Shown one piece after another: positions 45,078-58,310 of a DNA stretch of 64,000 nucleotides. Positions within the stretch are counted from its first letter, which is position 1; each line of letters starts with the position of its first letter. Below the pieces are notes generated by a model. It did not search any database, had not been told where the DNA came from, and saw only the letters and a program-made list of their open reading frames with translations. The stretch comes from Amoebophrya sp. A120 (taxonomy: Eukaryota; Sar; Dinophyceae; Syndiniales; Amoebophryaceae): the NCBI GenBank assembly GCA_905178155.1, contig CAJINV010000001.1, positions 3,029,675-3,093,674 of the forward strand, given 5' to 3'. A program made the translations under genes and the position numbers.

Positions 45078-47729
45078 AACGACAGCCTTTTTGAGCGCGA
45101 TGACCTTGACCCCCTATCGCGTAAGAGGTAGACAGACTTCCACAAGCAGTGCCTTGTATCAACGTCGCGAGAGCAGCACAATGTAAGGACGGAGGGACGA
45201 GAAGCTGGTGGATGACGATGACAGTAGCGCTCAATATTGTGTGACGGGCGTTAGCAGCGGCTTCGGTCCTACGAAAATCATCGGACTTAGAAAGTCCTTT
45301 GTTGGGAGAGTTGAAGATGTCGAACTTGGCATAAAATATATCGTTCGAACGGTTAAGTACGAGCCAATTCTACTGGTCCTATTGTCTGTCACTTTTTTTT
45401 ATATTGTCCTAGTGCGTCTGTATAGACACGAGATAGTATTAGGCATTCGAGAAGTCTGCAGTACGACGTGGAACTGATTGTTACGAGGACTTCATTATCA
45501 TTTGACATTCTTTTTCTTGTACTTAGTCTTGGGTCCTGTAGAGGTATACCGAAATGCGCAAGCGAGTAATCAAGGTGAATTCCATGGCCGTTTGACTCTC
45601 AGCTCCTGACGTGAGCAACAACTTTGCTTTATTCGAGGGCGCCCTCTCATGTTGACACTTCACGGTAGTAAAGCACAGGCAGCTGTCATCATCATTCTCA
45701 TTGTCGTATTGGTATTTTGAAATACTTGCATGAGAAGAAGAACGCACACTTGCAGAACTCGAATGTGAGGCTGTCTAATATGCGCAAACCTGTTAGACGC
45801 GCGGCCACGTGTTTCAGTCACAGGCGACGCAGTCACAGATGATGGAGCAAGTAGCAGTTCATCTTTTACAGCAGTGCGCTTCTTTTAGCTCGCCTCGGAG
45901 TCGCAGTTTTCTCTTTTCTGCAGCTCACTCTTAGTTAGACACGCAGGAGGTGTTTCTGTTTTCGCGGGCGCTACATTATCGCGCTAGTGCCCGCTGACCA
46001 TGAGTCTTGTGAAGGCAACCGGCAAGACACCACCAGCGTCAGCAGCTGAAAGACAACGAATGAAGGATGCCGGCAGAAGAGGGCCGCGGAAGCACAGTCA
46101 TAGGCAAGAGTGCCCCAGCAACACGCCGCGCCAGCGACGAGACGCAATGCACGTAGCTGGCGCTGCGCGACGGGCCCGCCCCGTTCGATGCGGCCGGTGC
46201 GTGAGGGCGCGGGCGGAAAGGCCGACGAGGGGGCGGGCGCGCGCCCGCGAGCGACATGCAGCCGGCCGGCCCATTGCAACTAATGCCAACTCCCTCGCGC
46301 CCGCGGAGGGGTCACGGAAGATTAACACACGACGATCGAACACGCCGGAGCGGCCGACCGACCGGGCACGCGCCTACCCTAGCCGCGCTGCCTGGCCCTG
46401 CGAGGCCGCGGGGGCTCGCTGCGCCCCGCGGCGGCCCCCAAGGGAAATAATAGAGCGCGGCGCCCGCCGGCCTGCGGGGCCGGCCCCCTTTGGTGGCTTT
46501 CAGACTAAACGAGCACGCCCGGCCCGGCCCGCCCCCACTCGCCCGAAAGTGCCGTCGCCTAAGTGATCCGCGCGCCTGTCCGACCATTCCTTCGGCGTCG
46601 TCGATTTTCCCAGGCCGGATTCCTCCGCGCGCCCCGGTCGCTCGAGTGGATCGGGCCCGGCAGGCGCACCCCCGGGTCGCACAGGGGCAGAAGGCAGGCC
46701 GCCCGCTGGGCCGGGCAGGCGGGGGGGGCGGAGGAAATCGGGCGGCGGGCGGCCAAAAGCTGCCCCAATCGCGGCACGGACAGGGGGGCGCCCGCTGGCC
46801 CCCCCCCCGCGGCTCGGCGCCGCCGATGCGCGCCTCCTCGTCCGCGATCCGCCGCGAGTATAAAAGCTGCGCGGGGTAAAGTTTCGCGGGGTAATGTTCC
46901 GCGGGGTCATGCCCAAGCTGGGCGGCGTCGCCAAGCAATCGGCGCCACACCGGCCCCCGCCTTGCTTTTCACCATCCCCGGGGGATGCGCCGGAACTCCG
47001 CAGCGCTGGGGCCACGGCATGCTTGGCAGGGCGCGGCGCCTTTGAAGCTGTTGCCGTTTGCGGCTGAAGTTCGAGGCGGAGAGGTGATGCGCCTTGGCAA
47101 TGTTCCGCATCGCCTCCGGAACATCCCCGATCGCCTGGATCCCCTTAAACCGTTCTGAAGCCGCTGGCCCGAGCGAGTCGAGCCGCTCCTTGCCTTCAAG
47201 GATTATTTGCTCATTAACTTCAGAACATCTTCGGCCAGAGCCTTCCTCCATCCGTATGGCAGCTCCCGCGATTTTGTTGCTCCCGTCCTTAGCAAGCCCG
47301 GGCAAAAGGCGCCCGAGCCATTTGCCATCGCATCAGGCTGAGGCCTGAACTCTCGAAATGGAAGATCAGTTAGGTTGCGCCGGTACTTCCGCACGGCAGA
47401 AAAACTAGAAGAGCATGACGGAGAATGAACACAATCCATGACCATCACCATGTCCCTGCGAACAACAATTTCGAAGGCCTTTTTGTACACATCAGAGTAG
47501 TAGATCGCATGTAGCTAAAGTCAAGGTCGTCAGAGAGATTGGGATTCCCAACTACATTCCGTTCCAACTATATCTATAGTAAGTCTTCATCGGTTTGAGT
47601 AGTTGCTAATATTGTGCAGGAGGGAGATCCACGGGCAATTATCATCAGGTAAGATTGCCGTGCGGGCGGCACCAGCTCTTTGTTTGATACGGAAAATCGC
47701 GCATCAGCATCATTCATATATGATCATCG
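45078..47729. other. intergenic with second GC-rich island
   Basis: About 45970-47050 is very GC-rich, open in many frames on both strands and without motifs, like 2950-4760. At 46868-46909 a short unit, GCGGGGT(A/C)A, recurs three times. The segment 47490-47050 has more ordinary codon-like composition on the minus strand (for example PYGWRKALAEDVLKL, then in another frame NEQIILEGKERLDSLG). It might be a decayed coding fragment, but no intact gene is evident. Confidence 0.45.
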
Positions 47730-50700
47730 TCAGTAAAAGTGCATCCTCAAATCGCGCAGCGGTTTCGGGAAGTAACAGCCACTCGCGTTACAGTCCACCA
47801 CTCCATCGAGGAAATCTGTCAACAACATGCGCATTTCCGCGACGTCGAAAAACGGGAGCTGCTGTGCCAGGTTGTCGGCCGACATTCCCGGGCATTTGGA
47901 CAGCAAATTCCACACGCGCACTTGCAACACGTTCAGCAGATGCAGATTCAGCGACCCATCCACTTTCGTCCAGGCGCTTGGCGGGATGTACGTAAAGGGG
48001 AGGATCTCCAGGTTCAGGTTGGTCTCCTGGATGAATTTGTTTTTGCTGCACTTCTGGAGCACCTTGGTCGCAAGATCGCGGAGGAACTTTTCGTTGATCG
48101 CGGGGGCGCCATAGAGGCGGGCAAATCGACCCTTCACGTCCGGAACAAATTGCAACTTTGGTTTGTTTCGCTGAAGACCACTTTGCGGAGCGACCGTAGC
48201 TTGCTGTTGCTGCACGAGGACCTGGTCCTCCTGCAGGAGCTTACTCCCAGCTGCCCCGCCGCCAGACCCCAATCCTGACGGTATCGTTCGTTGCTGGCAG
48301 TACTTTTTTGCCAGGTGCGCCGGCACCGCGAAGAGGTAGCTGGAGTCGGCGACCAGCGTGCCGGGGAAAAAGCAGACGATGAGACGCAGCTTCTCCAAGT
48401 CCTCCAGCAGTTTGTCGTCGGAAAAGTCCATTTTTACCTGCGCCTCCCGGGCCTTCACCAACTGCACCAACCGCTTCGCGAGAACGGATTCGTTGGTCTC
48501 GCTCAGTTTCACTTCGTCGATCGCATCGTACTTTTCGTCTTCATCCGCAACAACAGAAGAAATGACCGAAGAACTAGACACAGCTGCTTGTCTCGTTTGT
48601 TGTTCCACTTTCCGACGCTTCCCGGCCGGTCCTTCTTCATCCACCTGTTGTTCTGATGCAGGCGAGGACTCTTCACTCGAAGCTGCCTGCAGTCTCTTCA
48701 TCGCCGCACCGGAACTACTAGCAAAGCGCGACCTTGCGACGCGCTGCACGAAGTCCAGTGGTGCGTTGTACGGATCCAATGCGTCGTGGATCTTACTCGT
48801 TGGCAAAACCCTCCGCATCCTCGCGACTGCGTCGAACACCGGGCGCCCGGTTTGCGCCTCTTCGTCCTTCAGTATCTGGTGGCAGAAAGACTCTTCGTGC
48901 TGCAGCCACAAGCTGTCGGACGCGTCCAGATCAAATTTTGTCGTGAAGTTTTTGTCGTGATAATCCAACTGTACCAGCTGTGGGAAGTCTTTGGTCGTTT
49001 GTAAATGCAGAGAAACGCCCTTCCCGATTTTCTTGATGCGGGACATCTTTTTTCCGCCAGGTAGTTTGTTTTCGTTACTTTGCAGCTGATGACCTGCTCC
49101 GCTTTTATTTTTATTTCCCGCAGCGAACTGCTCCTTCTCAAGATCCTCCTCGGCCGAAAAATCATCATCATCTGCCGAAGATTGGAAGTCCTCGTCTTCG
49201 TTTTCCTGTTCCGATTCATCTTCCGACGAGGCGGAATTTTCGTTATCACTGTCGGATGACCCTCCTGTCTCATTATCCTCGGCGTCTTTCTTTTTACCCT
49301 GTGGGTTACGTTCCCCTTCGACGTCAGAGCTGTCGCTATTACCGCTCTCTTCTTCATCCGAAGAGCCGTCTTCGCTGCTAGTACTGCTGCCATCATCCTG
49401 GTCGTCGCTGTCGTCCGCGCCATCTTCGCCGACATCCCTTGGGGCAATTGTTCCTGCGGCTATTGACCCGTCGCTTCCTTTCCTCGGCTTTTTGATATTC
49501 CCGGCAGCTGTAGTGGTACTTGGTACTTGCTCGTGGTTGTCTTCTCCTTCACTGCTGCTCTCTTCATCCTCATATAACCCCGTCTCGTCGTCCGAGCTGC
49601 TGTACGTTTCAAGCTCTTCGATCAACTCTTTCACCTTCTCCTTCTCCCAATAATCAACATCGAGCAACTCCGGTTGCGCATATGCCTGCTTAGAACTAAC
49701 TGCAGAAGCTGTTGGTGCAGCTGCTTTCGCCACCGCGGACGCTGAAGCAGCGTCTTTTTTTTTCATCTTCTTCGAAGCTGCTTTAGCTGCTTTGCCAGCT
49801 GCTTTTGGCAGCTGCGCGACCTTTATTTCCTCCTGCTGCTCTCCGGATGACTTACTAGCATTCCCACCTTCGCTTCCAGACGCCGAGGCGCTGCTGCTTC
49901 CAACGACCCCCGGGGACCCCCTTTTTGCCAACCTTTGGACGATCGCGCTTTGCTCGCTGAGCAGCACCTGCGCCACGCATTCCATGTACTCGCCGGAAAG
50001 TGACCCCTCAAAGTGGTCCACGGTTCCCGACGCTTCGAAATCGTCGCGCGCGAATCGGAAATGCGCGGAGAACCGAAGCAGGTCGGATCTTTTCCCGAAC
50101 AGCGTCAGGCGGCTCCGGTGCGACAGCATCCACTTAGGTCGATCGCCCAAATCTGGCGCGGCAGGTTGCACGAGGACAGAACTCGAGCGGGGAGCCTGTG
50201 GCACACCTGCGCCAGCACCCGTAGATGCCTGTTGCTGCATTTCCTTCGCCCGGGCTGCGGCGACGCCGCTCCGCTTGTTATTGCAAGGAAAAATCCCCCC
50301 TCCCCATATCAAAACGATATTTCTGATGCTGAATTTGGGTAAACAAATCAGCTCTGTATTGCAGAAAGGCACCGCAGCCAGATCCCCAGGCTAGGTAGAG
50401 GGGCGCATGGGTCTAGTTGCTCAGCATGGCAAACAGGTCACATTTAGGTCCAACAGCTTGACAAATCGCTTCCATAGTGGGGCAGAAGCTTCTGCCCTTG
50501 TCTTCTTGCAATACAAACGTGATTTGCGACCTCAAATCAGCAACACAAATTTTCGGAAACATACCTTTTCGATATGGGGAGGGGGGATTTTTCACTTTGA
50601 TACTTGTACTGCGTGACCCAGCCGCGCTTGGAGAAGGATTCCTGCACGGCTTCGATTATGGGGCTCTCAAACGTTACATTCTCAACTGTTACATGATTTG

Positions 50701-53700
50701 TCATCCAAAATGACCACGAGCCGCAAGACGATCAAGCCGCTTCGCATGACAAATTCTCGCAGGGCTAAATAGCACTAGAATCCGCACCAAATCTGTAATG
50801 CAAGACGCGCAGGGTTCTCCCTCTGACCTGTGCTATTCTTGCATTGCAATTTCATGTAACAGTTGAGAATGTAACGTTTGAGAACGCCATATCGATCATA
50901 TTCCGGTTGTACCCGAGCAGCGCGTCCCGCGCCGTCTTCGAGTTGTATTCGTGCAGAGGCATGCCCAGCAAAATCGATTTCAGGTGCCCAGCGCAGCTCG
51001 CGGCCTTCGCGTCGACCACCTGCACCGCACTGCAGTCGGAGCTCCACACCCCGAAGTAGTCGGCCAGCGTCAGCCGGTTTACCGCGTGCGTCGCGGAACA
51101 GTCGGCGACGACGTCCCGGACCTGCTTCGGGGGCAGATTGGTCATTTTCCCGAGCACGCACCACAAGACCGACTCGGTCGGCTGGAGCCGCGCGCCCTGC
51201 GACCCGATGTGCTTCGCGAGCGGGCCGCTCGCCAGGCTGCTCCCGTGCGCACCGACGCCTCCGGACACGACGGATCCGAACGTGCTCGTGGGCACGTTGC
51301 TGGCGCGGCCGGCCAGCGCGTACAGCCGCAGCCACTCCGCGATGGACTTCTGCTTTTTCAGTTTCTTCGTCTGCAGCTCCAACAAATCCTCGTGGCGCCG
51401 CATCAGGTTGTGGCCCGTTGTACCCGAAGATGATCCAGCAGACCGGTGTTTATTATTCCCCAGCAGCCGGCGCCGGCGGAACCGCACCGACCGGCCGTCC
51501 GGCAGCGTGAAGGGGACCTGCGGCTTCGGCTTCTGGTTTTGCTGCACCTGCTCCAAATACTCCGGCATTGTGTATTCCGCCTCGTCGGCGGGTAAGTCCA
51601 TGTTGTGCACCTTTTTGTAGTGGTCTATGATCCCGCGTTTCAAACTGAACATGTAGTTCGTCTTAACGTTGTTCTGCTGCACGACCGTGCCAGTGGCGGA
51701 GGGGACGGCAACCGCGAACGGAGCAGGAGGAAGCCCTGCAGTTGAGGAGGAACTAGAAGAGCCACCGACAACTGCAGAGGTATTGCTCCCAACTGGTTGC
51801 GCCAACAACTGTTGGTTCGCTGCACCAGCAACTCCTCCTGCTGCGCCGGTTCGCGCCAGGCCGTCGCAGATCGGGCAGCGGTAGCGGACTTCGCGAATGA
51901 ACCGAATGTCGAATTTGCGACTGGCATCCACCAAAGTCGCGTTCCGCTTCTCGATGTAGGACAGCACCCGCTCGGAATCCAGGCCGGTGGCGCTGACCAT
52001 CTGCAAGACCGAAGGGCTGCCGTGGGAGAGCAGGGGCAGTTCGGAGCTGTTCTGGTTCTCCCGCAACAGCTGCTCCACTCGGTCCTCCAGAATCTGCCGC
52101 TGGACGTGCGTGATGCGGAGCTCGTTGCTGTTCCACTGGTTCGGCTGGAACGCCCACGGAAGGCCGGGCAGTGCGTAATCTGTGAACGAGTGAAGAAAGT
52201 GAACAGTAGAGAAGCTCATGTCGAAGTTGTACATAGGATTGAAGAAGAACGAAACTGAAACACATATGCTTGTATTAACTAGGAATTGATGACAACCGAA
52301 AACTACGACTACCTCAAACTCTAAGTACCTCCTAGAATCAAGACACTATTCTACCGATCGCCTTCGCGCTGGCGTGTTTGTTGCGCTGCCGCCTGGTTGC
52401 TGCACTGGCGAAGGCTGTTCCAGCACCTTGCGCCACCTGATTCTCCTCCTCGTCGCCGGCATCGCCACCTTCGTCATCGAGAAACTCCTGGTCTTCCTCC
52501 ACCATGCGATTGAACGAGCTTTTTCTGCTCGACACGCGACCGTCTCCAAAGGGGTTCATACCACCGGCGACGTCTCCTTTTTCTCGCCTGGTCGCGAGCC
52601 CTGGGACCATGCCGATGCTGGCGTTTCGGTGGGCTTCCACCCACTGCAGACACTGGGACCGCAGCTGCCGCCAGTAGCTAGCGTGCCCGGCGGGTTGCGT
52701 GAAGTCGTAAGAAGAGGTCGGAATGGTTTTGTCCTCCGCTAGCTGCTTTTTCAGTTTTGCGTGGTCCAAAAGTGCTGGAACTACACTTCCTGTCGTTTCC
52801 ACCACAGCAAGAACTTCTCCCTCTAGAACTTGCTCGCCCTCTTCCTCCTCCGCCATATTAGAGTCTTTGGACAGTTTTCGCTTGTTGCCCTTCGCTCGTG
52901 CCACCGCCATCTTCATTTTCATGGGCTTGGTCGTTGCAGCAGCAGCAGGGGCGCCACTGCTGCTGGAGGCCGCTAGTTGCTGTATCCCCGCTGTTGATGT
53001 ACTACCAGCCACTTTCGTATGATTCTCCGCAACAGAAGTAGCACGACCAAACTCCTCACCGTCCGCCAGGTACTGATCTAAAATACTGCAAAACAGCCGC
53101 ACGGTCCCGGTATCGTGGATCCGGTAGCGGACCCGCATACTCTGCACGTTGCCCCGTGCGGCATCCTCCGCGTTGTCGTACGCGACCAAGCCCAGCTTGA
53201 TCAAGTGTTGCATCTGCTGTCGGAACTGCTGCACGTCCCGCTTCAGGTTCCGGGCCTGCATCGCCACGCAGGACTTCACGGGCATCTCCTTCATCCGGAC
53301 GGTGAAACGGGGCTCGGTGAAGGACGAGGAATGGTTCTTTTTGCTTGGCTTCATCTTGGTCGACGTCGTCTGCAGCTGCTCTACTTGTTGACCGTCTTGC
53401 TCGTTACTTTCACTTTTTCCGTTCGCTATAGCACGTGCCAGTTGCGCGTCAACTCCACCGTCGTCCGATAGCACCGACGACCCGGAGCCTGCGGGTGAGC
53501 TCGAGTCCGTCGCCAATGGATCCGGCTTGAATTTCCTCTTATCCAACTGCGCTGTCGCCTCTGCGGTGAGTTCCTGTGCCTTAACCGCAACTATCGCCGA
53601 GGCCTCTGTAGCTCCCCTGTCGACCGGTGCCAGCGCTGCGGCAACTTGCGCGCTGGCGCTGGAGAAGCTGAAGTCAATGTTGTTCATGGCCGCCGTCCCG

Positions 53701-56700
53701 GTGCGGTTCGTGATCTTTGACGTGGACACCTTCGCGGCCTTTTGCTCGTCGGTCAACCGCCCCAGGATGTAGTTCTGGATGAAATCGCACTTGACGCCGA
53801 CGCCCAGCAACTGCAGGTAGCTCGTGAGTTCCATCTCGTCGACCAGCTGCTTCGTCTCGAACACCCATTGCTTCTTCTCCCCGCACAGGTCGAGCAAGTA
53901 CCGGTGCAGCAGGTAGAGCCGGACCATCTGGGGCCGCACGTACCCGTAAAACGCCGCGACCTGCGGGTCGAAGGTGTGCCACCGGCTCGCGGTAGACCCC
54001 TTCTTTAAATTCGCGGAGACGAGCGCGTTGTACGTCTCGGTGGACAGCTCCACGTCGTCGGCAGAGACCTGTTGCACGACGTTTCGGACGTTTTTGTCCA
54101 CGAGCAGGGGATTCGGCTGATCACGCGACTGCGTCAGAAACGCCGGCACTTTGCTGCTAGAAGCAGCAGTGGCGGTAGTTGTTCCAGCTACTTGAGGTGC
54201 AACTGCTTCGTCTGTGGAAAAGGAAACTTTGCGAAATGTTGCTGAAGAACCTAGTACCGCAGAGGAGCTGTCGTGCTCAGTAGAGAGGATTCGACGCCGC
54301 TTCGCAGTGGACGCTGCAGATCCTTGCTGTTGTACTGCAGATTCTTGCTGTTGATCATCCGCGCCCCTTGTGCCTGGCGCCGTGCCGCCGCGGCCTACCT
54401 CATCTTGGACGTTGTTGCTTTCAACAAGCACATCAACTCTGCTTGCGTCACCACCTCTACTGCGTTTGTTTGCCGTCGTCGGCACTACGGCGACGGGTGC
54501 AAACGACGCGCCGTACTTCTCTTCGTAGAGCTGACCGACGAGGTCCGTGGCCTCCTCCAAGGAGCAACGGCCCGCGTGCCACACGAAGTTGATCTCGAAG
54601 CGGCGTTTTGTGCGGCCGATCCGGAGGTCCGGGCGGAGTTCCAGCGCCAGGTCCAGAATGAACCGCATCGTGCGCGCGTCGCTCGGCTCGGGGTGGCATT
54701 GCCGCCGGAGCACATTAAATGTCTCGACCTGCACGTCCGGGCGCTCGTCGAAATAAGCCACAACTTGCTTCGCTCTCGTTTCCGACGTCAGGTTGCGCCG
54801 CCGCTTGCTGTCCTGCGCAGTTGTAGTCCCGTCTTTATTGGCATTTTGCGATACTACTGGTGCAGAAGATGCCTGCTGCTGCTGTTGCGAAGTCGACTTC
54901 ATGTTGTTCTGCTGCTGAACAAACGCTGGTGTGGTCGATCCATTATAAAACGCTGGTGTGGTCGACCCGTAGTAGTTGTCGTCGTCTGCGCCACCAGATT
55001 CTTCAAAGCCCGGCGTTCTACTTTGGGACATCAAATCCTTGTCTTTTACACCCTTTTTGTTCTGCCGCCCTTTGGGAGGTGCTACAACCGCAATCGGCGG
55101 CGGAGTTCGTCCATCGTCGTCCATGTTCAGGCCGTCCGCGTCGGGGTACTCATCTTGCACATATGCTGGTGTTGTACTTCCAACATCGAAATTGTAAGCT
55201 TCAGCTTGATCGTTGTTCCCTTCTTCTGATGAAAGTAGTTCCTGCTCTACTTGATTCCCGGCGCCCGAGAGTTGTTGCAACTGAGAGGACTCGTCCCTTG
55301 TGTCCTTGGGTGCAAGGGACGCCGCGAAGTACCGGTTAGAGTGGATCTTTCCCGATGATTCTAACACCTTGCCAACCACGCCCATCTTCTCCAATTGCGT
55401 CATCAAGTTCTGCGCCTCGCGCTGCCGGAGACCAAGCACGGTTTCCAGCATGTGCATATTCGCGCCCTCCGCGCCCTTCTCCTGAACCAGCAGTATCGCT
55501 TGCTCGGGCACGGTGGGCTGGCCCATCAGGGTCGCATTCGTCAAGTCTGATCCCGGGTGGGCCACCGGGCGCCCGGGCCGGACGTCCAGCAGCGATTTCT
55601 GGGAGGAGATGAACCGCCGAATCTGCCGAAGGCGTTCAGGAGTCGCAGCACTTTGCTGGCTGTCGTACAGATTCTTCTTCGAAGTGGACTTTTGGATAGA
55701 CAGGGACTGAGCTCGGGCTTTCATCTCCGCCTCCGCCTGTTCCGCGGGGCTGAAGTCCATGTTGTGAAAGCTGTCGTCAATAGTCCCGCCGGGCGATATA
55801 GTTGTTGCGCCAGCAGGAGCTGCTGCACTCAGCAAGTAAGACGGCTCTTGTTGCTTCAAATAGGAGCCTTCTGCTCCCGCAGTTGCACCACCACTTCTAC
55901 TTGTCCTGTAATTCCCACCAGATGTTGACGACGCCGCGGCCGCGCTGCTGCCGGAAATCTGGCGCGCCGTTGGTGGCGCGGCAGCCAACTCGATACTGGC
56001 AGACCGTGGGTGCGAAGAGCCAATCACGAAGGGTTGTAGGTTGATATCGCTACTTGTCCCAACACCCGTTGCGTTTGAGGTTCCCGCCATACTTTCGCTG
56101 CCCTTGCGCCCGGTCTTCGTTCGCAAGAGTAGTGCTTGCTTGAACTCCCCGGGCTTACTTTCGTCTTTCAGGCGGACGCAGTCGATCTTTCTCTCTCGCA
56201 CGAGCTGTGCGCGCATGGTTTTGTACACGGTGGAGAACCCACGCCGCGGCAGGCCGAGTTGCGGGAGAAGCTGGCGCAAAATGACGAACAGGTCGTCTTC
56301 CAGGAGAATCCCCTTCTTCGTCCCCTGCAGCAAAGCGAGCACTTTTTTCTCGCAAAACTCTTCGACGTCCTGGAACTTGTGCTCCTGCATCCCCGCCGAA
56401 AACAGATCTTCCTCGTTCTCGCTTTCTTGCGGGACAACTACGCTTGTTGAGATCATGCCCAGGTCGTTCAGATGTACTTGCGAAGATTCCACGGCTCCCT
56501 GAAGATTCTCTGATGAAGCTCCACCTCCGCCTGGTGCAAGTGGTACTATGGTGCTTTTTTCTTTTCCCGTTTCGTCTCCAGCATCGATCCTTCTCGTCGC
56601 AGTTGAGGCGACTGGCAAAAACGCGGACGAGCTACCATGGGTAGTTCCTCGTCCTGGCGAAGACGCCGAGGATCCACTGGCAGCTGCCAGCACGGTGCCG

Positions 56701-58310
56701 GTTTGATTTGTCGTTCTCTCGTTGCTTTTCTCCCGTTCTTTCTCACTTTTCTTGTCCTTACTTCGGCTTTTTCTGCTCTGACCCGCGGCCTCGGTTTTAT
56801 TTGCCGTCGACGTGTCGAAGTGGTCGGCTAGTAGGTCTTTGAAATCTTTATCCTCGGTCTCGGCCACGACCGGCTCTAGATTCAGCTCCCGGTAGAAGAT
56901 GTTCAGCAGGAACAGGCTGCTTTGGTTGCTCTTCCACAGAGCCACGCCGGATTTTTGGGCGTGCTTCCGCGTGAGCGGGATCTGGAAAAACAGGCCCACG
57001 TCCACCAACTTTCGGCGAATGTGGTCGATGTCGTGCGCCCGCTGCTTCAGTGCCTGCCCGATGTCCGGCCCGGAAATGCCTTCGTGCCGAGACTTCGCCA
57101 CCACCTGGATCAGACGCTTCGCGACCCGCGCCGCGCCCGCCGAGGCCGAATCCAGGAAGCTGAGATGGAGGCCGCCGAGGAGCTCCTTCTCACGCAGCTC
57201 GGGCTCGAGGTCGAACATCAGCCGAAAGTGCCGGTCAAAAAAGGCACAGGGATTGTCCGGATCGTGGAATTCCGAGGAAAGAGGATGCCGTTGCTTCTGT
57301 ACTAGCAACTTCTCGGCCAGCATCGTGAAATATGCCAAGGTCCGGGAAGTACTAGACGAGCTACCGTCACCAGAATTCAAGTCTCCACCGCCCTGGAAGT
57401 GATCTACAACTCCTGCTGCTGCTGCTTTATTTGTGGTGCCAGCCGCTTTCGCTTTTTTCTTTGCTGCAGGCGAAGACGCTTTCGGCTGGCTCTTCGATCT
57501 ACTAGTACTGCTCTCCTTGTTGCTCGTGCTGGCCTTGGACTTGGCTTTGCTGCTGCTCTTATTCTTCGAGCTGGTTGTAATCACAGCTGCTGAAGCTGCG
57601 TTTTTTTTCATCCCTGTTGTTGCCTGTGCTGGAGGTTCCTTGCTTTTCGGCGAGGATGCTGCACGATGCTCCTGCTCTCGCTGAGATTTATTGCCGCCAG
57701 GCCTCACGTTCTCCACCAAGTCCCGAATAGCGTCCAGTTCTCTATCCTTCAAAGTTTCAAGGACCGGGGCATCAGAGTCAGCGCTTGCTTTCGCAGTCGA
57801 TCCAACGAGGCCGCCATCAGGCCCAACAACTACATCACTAGAGGTCTGCATTACGTCGTGTCCAGCAAATGCACCGGCACCAAACGAGGCTCGCAACTGT
57901 TTACTCTTGGTGCTCTTAAGATGAATCCCCGCAGTGCTGCTGCTGGACCCGCCGCCCTGCAGACTGCCCGAAGCAGCAGCCGCAGGTGGAGCTGCACCTC
58001 CAGCAGGTGTACCAAGATGCTGCGTATCAACACCTCCTGGCACAGCAGCACTACCTCCAGCACTATGATGCAACACGGGCAGGGGTTCGGAGACCGAGCG
58101 GCGCGACTTCTTGAATTTTTTCACGACCTTCTTCGAGTTGAGCAGTGCCTGAAAAGCGGTGAACTGAAAGTCCACATCCCAACTCTCCGGAATCCCCTTG
58201 CGGCCCCGCTCCGGCCGCTCCAGCAGCCTCTGGCGCAGGTCGCCGAGCGACAGCGCCTCGCCTTCGTACGCGAGCTCCTCGATGAGGACGCGCAACACCA
58301 TTTCCAGCAT
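47730..58310 (-). CDS. GTF3C1: TFIIIC largest subunit (GTF3C1 / tau138-like)
   Basis: Predicted nuclear RNA polymerase III factor that binds the B box of tRNA promoters. Exons 58310-52355, 52179-50892, 50651-50603 and 50273-47730 sum to 9837 nt, 3278 aa. Intron 52180-52354 is GT-AG; the other two are introners. Support: an N-terminal helical segment (MLEMVLRVLIEELAYEGEAL); at about residues 400-460 a winged-helix B-block domain (GISGPDIGQALKQRAHDIDH then IRRKLVDVGLFFQIPLTR); further winged-helix-like blocks (QAILLVQEKGAEGANMHMLE, VETFNVLRRQCHPEPSDART); and at the C-terminus a GTF3C1-like WTKVDGSLNLHLLNVL ... CPGMSADNLAQQLPFFDVAE ... GVVDCNASGCYF. The blocks are separated by long Ser/Gly/Ala/Gln- and Asp/Glu-rich linkers, making it half as long again as human GTF3C1 (about 2109 aa). 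The frame extends to a GTG at 58322; I took the first ATG. Confidence 0.8.
50279..50602. mobile_element. introner, family 5
   Basis: A 324-bp element with ends TATTGCAAGGAAAAATCCCC and GGGATTTTTCACTTTGATA. The subterminal CCCCCTCCCCATATCAAAACG is mirrored at the right. Duplication cttgt (50274-50278, 50603-50607). Excision in the TFIIIC gene gives CAG TAC AAG CGG AGC (QYKRS) in frame. Confidence 0.9.
50657..50891. mobile_element. introner, family 6 (TATGGGGCTCTCAAACG)
   Basis: A 235-bp element with left end TATGGGGCTCTCAAACGTTA, right end TAACGTTTGAGAACGCCATA, and inverted repeats of about 40 bp. Duplication tcgat (50652-50656, 50892-50896). Excision gives AAT ATG ATC GAA GCC GTG (NMIEAV) in frame. 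The only copy of this family in the window. Confidence 0.9.

Noticed and set aside
45208-45477. 89-aa plus-strand ORF with a hydrophobic segment
   Set aside because: Single short ORF against the direction of all genes. It overlaps the likely 5' flank of the phosphatase and shows no conservation clue.
46312-46950. 212-aa minus-strand ORF in the second GC-rich island
   Set aside because: Same reason: overlapping open frames on both strands and no motif.
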